A stretch of DNA of 11,295 nucleotides from Desulfobacterales bacterium (GTDB taxonomy: Bacteria; Desulfobacterota; Desulfobacteria; Desulfobacterales; ETH-SRB1). The stretch lies in NCBI GenBank assembly GCA_030669465.1, contig DAOVDN010000011.1, positions 1 through 11,295 of the forward strand, given 5' to 3'. The notes under the pieces are model-generated. The model made no database searches. It saw only the letters and a list, made by a program, of their open reading frames with translations, and had not been told where the DNA came from. Of this stretch, positions 6,440 to 11,295 are shown piece by piece. The position numbers were made by a program, and so were the translations under genes. Each line of letters opens with the position of its first letter. Position 1 is the first letter of the stretch.

Positions 6440-8185
6440 GATTTTTTCAAAATATACTGAAAGTTTTTTTTGAGGCAGAGATGTCCTGTTTTTCATGGCA
6501 TCATAAAGATCAGCTTCTGAATCTTCATCCAGCCACCAGTACCAGTAAGCGCTGCTCTCGTCGCCGTATTTTGAAAGCACGGTATCGGGCATTCCGAACT
6601 TGTTCCAGTAAAGAAGTCTGGTATAGTTGATATTCCACAAAAGAACATAGGGCGAGGCTTTGTAAATGATCTGATCAATTTTTCGATATATTTCGTTACG
6701 TTTGTTGATATCAAAAATACTTTTTTGCTTTTCGATCAGTTCATCAACTTTGCTGTTTTTAAAACCTGTAATGTTGCTTCCCCCTTTTCTGATCGCTTCC
6801 TTTGATGACCACATACTCTCCGGATCTTTAAAAATGCCGGAACCCCAGGCAGCCCATGTCATCTGAAAATTAAACTCATCCATATCTCTTGCCCAGGCAG
6901 CCCAGTCCTTTTTGTCTATGACAAGCTCTATGCCGGCATCCTTTAGATCTTCTGCATAAATGGCCAGAAATTTATCAGTTGACACATTTCTGGTTAAAAA
7001 CTTGAAAGAAAACTTCTTTCCGTCTTTTTCAAGAAACCCGGTTTTCGGATTCACAACCCATCCAGCCTGCCTGAGAAGATCGCGCGCTTTTTCTCTGTCC
7101 ATCTCGACAAGCAGGTTCGGGCATGGCTTCTTTTCGGTATAAAGATCTTCAAAATAGGACCTGTGAAGAAAGTACTGGTCGTACATCAGGGCAACGTTCA
7201 TCTTTCTTCTGTCAAGAAGAAGCGCCATTGCCCTGCGAACCCTTATGTCATCGAATGGCGGCCTTCTCATGTTCATGGCAAATCCTTGGAATCCGATCGG
7301 GTTATGGTTGTAGATCTTCTGTTTTACTATCTGGTTTTTGAAAAATTTTTCTCCTCTTGTCTCATTTACCCATATACGGGAAGTATATATGGGAAAAAGA
7401 TCGATCATCCCCTTTTTAAATGCCTCAAATGCATTTTCTCTTTCAGCAAAAAACTTGAATTTTATTGTTTGAAAATTGCCTGTTCCCTGGGATTTTTTGG
7501 CGTTTATGTTCCACCAGTCATCACGTCTTTCTAAAGTTAAAAAAGTTCCTTCACTTATCTCTCCAAGTCTGTAAGGACCGGAAACTATCGGAAATTCAAA
7601 ATTTATCTTGTTGAAATCTTTGTTTTCAAATTCGTGCTTGCAAAGAATATGAAAACCTCCGGCAGTGCCCAGATTTTTCCAGTGAACATCTTTGGCAGTA
7701 AAGCATATAGTATATTTGTCGATCACAAGAGGGGGCTCAAAGCGTTCCATATCTACCTTGTGCGACCCTGTAAGGTTTTTTGGATCCATGATTGCGTCAT
7801 ATGTCCATTTTACATCATATGCTGTTATGGGGTTGCCGTCGCTCCACCTGGCCCTTTTGTCGATATAAAAGGTAAATCTCTTTTTATCGGCTGATATCGA
7901 CCATCTTTCAGCAAGGCCGGGTTCGTACTCTAATGTGAGAGGATTCATGCTTAGCAATGTCTCATACATGGCTCCAAAGATTTCAGCAGATAACATATTA
8001 TTGTCTATGTAGTAATTAAGGCTTTTCGGATACTGACCAACAAAAGTGGAAATTTCACCACCCGGCAGTGCATCAGGACTTGCAAGTGGATTAGGCTTAT
8101 CTATCCAGCCCTTTTTTGGAAAAAATTCATCCGCAAAAGCTGAAGTTGCCACAAAAAACAGAATAAAGAGTATTATTTTTTTCAT
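6398..8185 (-). CDS. YejA-like ABC oligopeptide-binding protein, C-terminus altered by an insertion
   Basis: This is a periplasmic extracellular solute-binding protein, family 5 (SBP_bac_5: DppA/OppA/YejA), 595 residues from the ATG at 8185. A clear signal peptide (MKKIILFILFFVATSAFA) is followed by DEFFPKKGWIDKPNP. Family landmarks are EYEPGLAERWSIS (87-99), RARWSDGNPITAYDVKWTYD (111-130), VSGPYRLG (201-208), FDDIRVRRAMALLLDR (311-326) and the YejA-like stretch EKARDLLRQAGWVVNPKTGF (365-384). It should deliver peptides or similar compounds to an ABC importer, but no permease or ATPase gene is in the window, so it is an orphan here. A TTG at 8191 is an alternative start directly after an in-frame TGA; neither start has a well-placed Shine-Dalgarno. 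The last 13 residues (VTVHGTLKLEIGN) and the stop lie inside the inserted element. Without it the frame would continue as FEPDMY and stop. Confidence 0.9.
   Translation of the reverse strand: MKKIILFILFFVATSAFADEFFPKKGWIDKPNPLASPDALPGGEISTFVGQYPKSLNYYIDNNMLSAEIFGAMYETLLSMNPLTLEYEPGLAERWSISADKKRFTFYIDKRARWSDGNPITAYDVKWTYDAIMDPKNLTGSHKVDMERFEPPLVIDKYTICFTAKDVHWKNLGTAGGFHILCKHEFENKDFNKINFEFPIVSGPYRLGEISEGTFLTLERRDDWWNINAKKSQGTGNFQTIKFKFFAERENAFEAFKKGMIDLFPIYTSRIWVNETRGEKFFKNQIVKQKIYNHNPIGFQGFAMNMRRPPFDDIRVRRAMALLLDRRKMNVALMYDQYFLHRSYFEDLYTEKKPCPNLLVEMDREKARDLLRQAGWVVNPKTGFLEKDGKKFSFKFLTRNVSTDKFLAIYAEDLKDAGIELVIDKKDWAAWARDMDEFNFQMTWAAWGSGIFKDPESMWSSKEAIRKGGSNITGFKNSKVDELIEKQKSIFDINKRNEIYRKIDQIIYKASPYVLLWNINYTRLLYWNKFGMPDTVLSKYGDESSAYWYWWLDEDSEADLYDAMKNRTSLPQKKLSVYFEKIVTVHGTLKLEIGN
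6440..6447. repeat. Target-site duplication, right copy
   Basis: This is the second exact copy of GATTTTTT, abutting the right end of the inverted-repeat element. It lies inside the YejA-like coding region and encodes part of the EKI just before the foreign tail. Confidence 0.7.
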
Positions 8186-8234
8186 CCTCAATCACGGGGA
8201 AGTAATTGGTTCAAGAATCCAAGTCAAAATTAAT

Positions 8235-8266
8235 CACGAAAACACGAAAGTACGAAAACACGAAAT
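8235..8266. repeat. Four tandem 8-bp units, consensus cacgaaaa
   Basis: The units are cacgaaaa (8235-8242), cacgaaag (8243-8250), tacgaaaa (8251-8258) and cacgaaat (8259-8266). They begin 12 bp past the stop codon of dapB on the minus strand and lie upstream of the YejA-like gene. The rest of the 8186-8278 spacer shows no convincing promoter or terminator. Confidence 0.7.
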
Positions 8267-8278
8267 AAGACCTGGAAA

Positions 8279-9112
8279 TCAAGTTGCATTCTTTAATACG
8301 TCAATCATAGTATGCACACCTGGCTTTGCTCCTTCTTTTACCTTCTTGTAAAGGTATGAAATAGCATCAAGTGTTCCTTTAGCGTAGATATCCCGGCCGT
8401 TTACGTTGTGGGTGAATGAAAAGCGTACAGTCTTGTCGCTTGATACAAGTGTATAGGTATGCCACCCGTGTCCTCCAAGATATTCTTCCGGTATGCCCCA
8501 TACAGTCTTCTGGGTCTCCGGATCGCGTTCCTTGATTATCTCCTTTTCGGAAAAAGGGACACCCAGTCTGTTGAAATACTTTATCATAGCCCTGGCGGTT
8601 CCGCTTGTGTCCGCTTTTCCTTTTTGATGGCTTTCTTTGATTTCAAGAGAATATTCTTTAAAAAGATCCGGAAACGTGTTTGCAGCCTCTTCCATCATGG
8701 CTTGGAAACCAACGATCTGTTTGGCCATGTTAGGCGCTATTACCGCAGGGATAGAAGATAAGCGAACAGTATCTTCAAGCAGCTTCCTGTCGCCTCCCGT
8801 TGTGCCCATTACAAAGGGCAGGCAATTTTTGCAGTAAAACTCGGCGTTGTTGTTGACAGCCGAAGGGTGAGTATAGTCCACACTGATGAAAGAGCCTTCT
8901 TTTTCCATTATCTCGGCTATAACCTGATCCCGCATTTCCGGATGAATAAGATTGATTGTAACGGAATCGATAATGTATTGAGTTTTTGTAATTTCAGGAC
9001 CTGTAAGTGATTGGGAGATCAGTTCAAACCTATCGTCATTAATGGCATGTTTTACCACATTCCCCGCCATATTACCGGGAATACCATTTACCATGATTTT
9101 TATCCGTTTCAT
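8279..9112 (-). CDS. dapB: 4-hydroxy-tetrahydrodipicolinate reductase, plant-type DapB
   Basis: This enzyme reduces hydroxy-tetrahydrodipicolinate with NAD(P)H to tetrahydrodipicolinate in the diaminopimelate/lysine pathway in the cytoplasm. The protein has 277 residues. The N-terminal nucleotide-binding loop is VNGIPGNMAG (8-17), followed by the conserved MGTTGGDR (102-109), APNMAKQIVGF (126-136) and the substrate/catalytic stretch ESHQKGKADTSGTA (160-173), with His162 and Lys166 at the expected catalytic positions. The wording of this stretch, together with RDPETQ, IPEEYLGGHGWH, FTHNVNGRDIYAKGT and TMIDVL, matches plant DHDPR rather than the E. coli type (HHRHKVDAPSGTA). An excellent Shine-Dalgarno AGGAGG lies six bases before the ATG. 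The gene is divergent from parA, with a repeat element between them. No other lysine-pathway gene is in the window. Confidence 0.93.
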   Translation of the reverse strand: MKRIKIMVNGIPGNMAGNVVKHAINDDRFELISQSLTGPEITKTQYIIDSVTINLIHPEMRDQVIAEIMEKEGSFISVDYTHPSAVNNNAEFYCKNCLPFVMGTTGGDRKLLEDTVRLSSIPAVIAPNMAKQIVGFQAMMEEAANTFPDLFKEYSLEIKESHQKGKADTSGTARAMIKYFNRLGVPFSEKEIIKERDPETQKTVWGIPEEYLGGHGWHTYTLVSSDKTVRFSFTHNVNGRDIYAKGTLDAISYLYKKVKEGAKPGVHTMIDVLKNAT

Positions 9113-9469
9113 TTTATACCTCCTAAATTAATTAATTAGTGCCTGAACGAAAACCCATAGTTGCGAGCTGTCATTGCGAGGAGTGAGGAACGAACGACGA
9201 AGCAACCCCCTTGTTTTCACTTAAGATTGCTTCGGTCGTACCTCCCCGCCTGCCAACGCCTGGCTTGCAGGGTAGTTGGAACGACGGCACAAACGGCACT
9301 GGCGGGCAGGCCTCGCAATGACAGCAAGACTGTAATTCAGGGAGTTTTCATTCAAACACTAATTATAAGCATAACAGAAAATACTGTTTAGTTGCAATAT
9401 CTACCTCTTTATCCTTATGTTCTTTATGTTCTTTTCAAATATCAAGTTTTATGTTATTAATGTTAAATT
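9113..9469. other. 357-bp spacer between divergent dapB and parA
   Basis: It contains the dapB ribosome-binding site at its left end, a terminal-inverted-repeat element (9167-9325) and about 140 bp of AT-rich DNA before parA. That AT-rich part has two tandem copies of ttatgttct (9415-9432) and a 5-bp inverted repeat AACAG/CTGTT (9373-9388). Both gene promoters must lie here. TTGCAA near 9392 followed after 18 bases by TATGTT is only a weak promoter candidate for parA. No structural RNA or gene is recognised. Confidence 0.6.
9167..9325. mobile_element. 159-bp MITE-like repeat with 15-bp perfect terminal inverted repeats
   Basis: The ends GCTGTCATTGCGAGG (9167-9181) and CCTCGCAATGACAGC (9311-9325) are exact inverted complements. 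Inside is a second stem, CGAAGCAA (9198-9205) with TTGCTTCG (9227-9234), and a GC-rich hairpin-prone region from about 9241 to 9310 with CCTGCC/GGCAGG arms. The TGTCATTGCGAG...CGAAGCAA pattern is a familiar dispersed intergenic repeat of many bacterial genomes. No transposase or clear target-site duplication was found. It is much more GC-rich than the flanking DNA. Confidence 0.75.
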
Positions 9470-10249
9470 ATGGCACATATTATATGCATAGCCAACCAGA
9501 AAGGTGGAGTAGGCAAAACTACTACGGCAATAAATCTGTCGGCAGCGCTAGCTGTTTCAGAAAAAATGACTCTGCTTGTGGATTGCGATCCCCAGGCAAA
9601 TGCCACTACAGGAATTGGGCTCGATAAAACTATTATTGATAAAACCTTATACCACGGTATGATCGGAAGAGCTGCTGCAAAGGACCTTATTGTAGACAGT
9701 GATATAGATACATTAAAAGTCATGCCTTCACGTGTGGAGCTTATCGGTTTTGAAGTTGAAATGATGTCACGATCAGGGCGTGAAGTTGCTCTAAAAAATC
9801 TTCTTGTCGAAATTGAGGATTTATTCGAATATATCATAATAGACTGCCCACCTTCCATGAGTCTTTTGACGGTAAACGCCATGACGGCAGCCCACTCCCT
9901 GCTGATTCCGCTTCAGTGCGAATTTTATGCTTTAGAAGGGCTTGGCCAGCTTTTACAAACAGTTAAACGTATCAAGCTTGGCCTGAATCCGAACCTTAAA
10001 ATTGCCGGTATCCTTCTTACCATGTTTGACAAAAGAACGAACCTCTCGCACCAGGTAGCCGAAGATGCTGAAAAATATTTCAAGCATCTGGTATTCAAGA
10101 CCATGATTCCCAGAAATGTGCGACTAGGGGAAGCTCCGAGTTTTGGAAAACCCATATTGTTATATGATGCCACCTCTACAGGTGCAAAGAGCTATTTTAA
10201 TCTGGCAAGAGAGATAATCAAGGTAGAAAATGCAAAAAGGAAAAATTAA
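9470..10249 (+). CDS. parA: Chromosome-partitioning ATPase ParA (Soj)
   Basis: This is a ParA/Soj ATPase of 259 residues that binds DNA nonspecifically and, with ParB, drives origin segregation. The deviant Walker A motif is KGGVGKTTTA (11-20), with the signature Lys11 and Lys16. Walker A' is LLVDCDPQANAT (35-46, Asp40) and Walker B is YIIIDCPPS (121-129). The C-terminal PRNVRLGEAPSFGKP (214-228) is typical of chromosomal Soj proteins. There is no N-terminal helix-turn-helix, which separates it from the large plasmid type Ia ParA. The ATG at 9470 fits the family start MAxIICIANQKGG, but no Shine-Dalgarno precedes it. It overlaps parB by 20 bp, so the two are one transcription and probably one translation unit. 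Confidence 0.96.
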   Translation: MAHIICIANQKGGVGKTTTAINLSAALAVSEKMTLLVDCDPQANATTGIGLDKTIIDKTLYHGMIGRAAAKDLIVDSDIDTLKVMPSRVELIGFEVEMMSRSGREVALKNLLVEIEDLFEYIIIDCPPSMSLLTVNAMTAAHSLLIPLQCEFYALEGLGQLLQTVKRIKLGLNPNLKIAGILLTMFDKRTNLSHQVAEDAEKYFKHLVFKTMIPRNVRLGEAPSFGKPILLYDATSTGAKSYFNLAREIIKVENAKRKN

Positions 10250-11129
10250 AAAATCGGGCTCAAGTTCAAAAAAGCGAAAAAAAATAGCTCTCGGAAGAGG
10301 CCTTGGCGCTCTTATTCCGAATATTGAATCTATTGAAGATGAGCCAAGGGAATATTTCCAGTGTGATATCGGACTAATCCGTCCAAACCGGTATCAGGCC
10401 CGCTTGCGGTTTTCTGAAGATGAGCTGGAAGAACTGAGCCGCTCTATTAAGGAACAGGGAATCATTCAGCCTCTTCTGGTTAGAAAGGACACCAACGGTT
10501 ATGAGCTTGTTGCCGGCGAAAGGCGACTCCGCGCCGCTAAAATGGCCGGGCTTAATCAGGTGCCTGTTGTTATAAAGAATATTACGGATGCAGCTATGCT
10601 GGAGATCTCTATTGTTGAAAACATCCAACGGGAAAACTTAAATCCCATGGAAGAGGCCGAGGCTTACCACCAGCTTATTGCCGAATTCAATCTTACCCAG
10701 GATCAGGCAGCGAAGCGCGTTGGGAAAAGCAGGTCTTCCGTTGCCAATGTTTTAAGGCTTAGACAATTGCCCGAACAAATCAAAGCCGATATAACAAATG
10801 GTGCTCTGAGTATGGGACATGCAAGAGCTTTACTTGGCGCCGAGACATCAGCTCAGCAAAGTGCAGCATGGCGGGCCGTTGTTTCAAAAGGGCTGTCGGT
10901 CAGGGAAACAGAAAGCCTGATCAAACGTTTAAAAATGGAAAAGAAAAAGCCGAAAAACTCTACAGCAAGTTCGGAAAAAATATACTTTTCAGGTCTTGCT
11001 GATGACCTTTCCCATCACTTCGGCACCAGGGTTCAGATTAAAAAACATGGACAAAGGGGAAAGATTCAAATCGAATTTTACAATGACGATGACCTTGACC
11101 GCCTCTTAAGCCTTCTGAGCCAGAAATAA
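10230..11129 (+). CDS. parB: Chromosome-partitioning protein ParB (Spo0J), parS-binding CTPase
   Basis: ParB binds parS sites, spreads as a CTP-dependent clamp and stimulates ParA. The protein has 299 residues. A basic N-terminus leads to the ParA-contact motif ALGRGLGALIP (20-30), followed by RPNRYQARLRF (51-61), GIIQPLLVR (77-85), the CTP-binding motif GERRLRAAK (96-104), ENIQRENLNPMEEAEAY (130-146) and the helix-turn-helix LTQDQAAKRVGKSRSSVANV (155-174). LSMGHARALL (193-202) and a C-terminal dimerisation region (about 250-299) complete the family layout. AAGGT lies five bases before the ATG, inside the end of parA. The stretch 233-250 (KRLKMEKKKPKNSTASSE) is a charged linker. No parS-like palindrome (TGTTTCACGTGAAACA) was found in the window. 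Confidence 0.96.
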   Translation: MQKGKIKKSGSSSKKRKKIALGRGLGALIPNIESIEDEPREYFQCDIGLIRPNRYQARLRFSEDELEELSRSIKEQGIIQPLLVRKDTNGYELVAGERRLRAAKMAGLNQVPVVIKNITDAAMLEISIVENIQRENLNPMEEAEAYHQLIAEFNLTQDQAAKRVGKSRSSVANVLRLRQLPEQIKADITNGALSMGHARALLGAETSAQQSAAWRAVVSKGLSVRETESLIKRLKMEKKKPKNSTASSEKIYFSGLADDLSHHFGTRVQIKKHGQRGKIQIEFYNDDDLDRLLSLLSQK

Positions 11130-11146
11130 CAACCACCGGGTATGGG

Positions 11147-11186
11147 GGTTACCTCAGAAATTTGAAAACTCATTATGAGGTTAACC
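11147..11186. repeat. Imperfect inverted repeat downstream of parB
   Basis: GGTTACCTCA (11147-11156) pairs with TGAGGTTAACC (11176-11186) over 10 bp with one bulged base and a 19-base loop. It lies 17 bp after the parB stop, but no T-run follows, so it is a poor intrinsic terminator. The sequence to its right (acctgagacagcggacaatt) might be the edge of another element that continues beyond the window; nothing inside the window settles this. No gene is seen from 11130 to 11295. Confidence 0.4.
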
Positions 11187-11295
11187 TGAGACAGCGGACA
11201 ATTAAATTTAAGAACGGCTGAAACTCGCGCATAAGTGAGCGTAAAGAAAGAACTTAGAACAATCCTTTTATAAAAAGCTTGCTAAACCCGACATT

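Noticed and set aside
9373..9388. AACAG/CTGTT inverted repeat as a LexA-type operator upstream of parA
   Set aside because: The arms are only 5 bp and do not match a known LexA box; parAB is not a usual SOS target.
9161..9391. Open frame of about 76 codons on the plus strand
   Set aside because: It runs through the inverted-repeat element, has an arginine-rich low-information translation typical of such repeats, and has no ribosome-binding site.
9724..9739. CACGTG core inside parA as a parS site
   Set aside because: Only the six core bases and two flanking bases match the 16-bp parS consensus; the outer half-sites are wrong.
11147..11186. Intrinsic terminator for parAB
   Set aside because: The stem has a bulge and a long loop, and no T-run follows.

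Overview
The window looks like part of the chromosome of a Desulfobacterota (former Deltaproteobacteria) bacterium or a close relative. This is inferred from the AT-leaning composition, a tetraheme c-type cytochrome, several two-component proteins, a chromosomal-type ParA/ParB pair, a plant-type DapB, and spacers full of short dispersed repeats of a kind common in that group. No rRNA, tRNA, CRISPR array or transposase gene was seen.

Layout. Bases 1-280 are a spacer with a small inverted repeat and perhaps the tail of a lost gene. A soluble NtrB-like histidine kinase lies at 281-1138 (+). Converging on it is a five-gene minus-strand block (6189 down to 1180): tetraheme cytochrome c, a two-TM periplasmic helical sensor with no output domain, a Cache-HAMP histidine kinase, a single-domain response regulator, and a membrane-tethered LivJ-like (type I) substrate-binding protein. 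A near-consensus sigma70-type promoter (6227-6256) precedes the cytochrome. Further upstream on the minus strand are a YejA-like peptide-binding protein (stop at 6398) and a plant-type dapB (8279-9112). A 357-bp spacer holding a terminal-inverted-repeat element separates dapB from the divergent parA-parB pair (9470-11129, +). The last 166 bp hold an imperfect hairpin and no gene.

How the genes may work together. The minus-strand block reads as one signalling unit. A heme protein, a helical-bundle sensor and a type I periplasmic binding protein would feed a membrane kinase whose receiver partner is CheY-like. The parts resemble the E. coli TorC/TorS/TorT combination, but here the sensor bundle and the kinase are separate proteins. 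This is inference from gene content and order.

The clearest structural find is a 158-bp MITE-like element (6282-6439). It has 14-bp terminal inverted repeats with one mismatch and is flanked by an exact 8-bp duplication, GATTTTTT. It inserted into the 3' end of the YejA-like gene. Removing it in silico restores a reading frame with a different, shorter C-terminus and a stop codon that overlaps the -35 box of the cytochrome promoter. Other spacers carry short-period (7-10 bp) tandem repeats, some of which supply or abut the stop codons of neighbouring genes.
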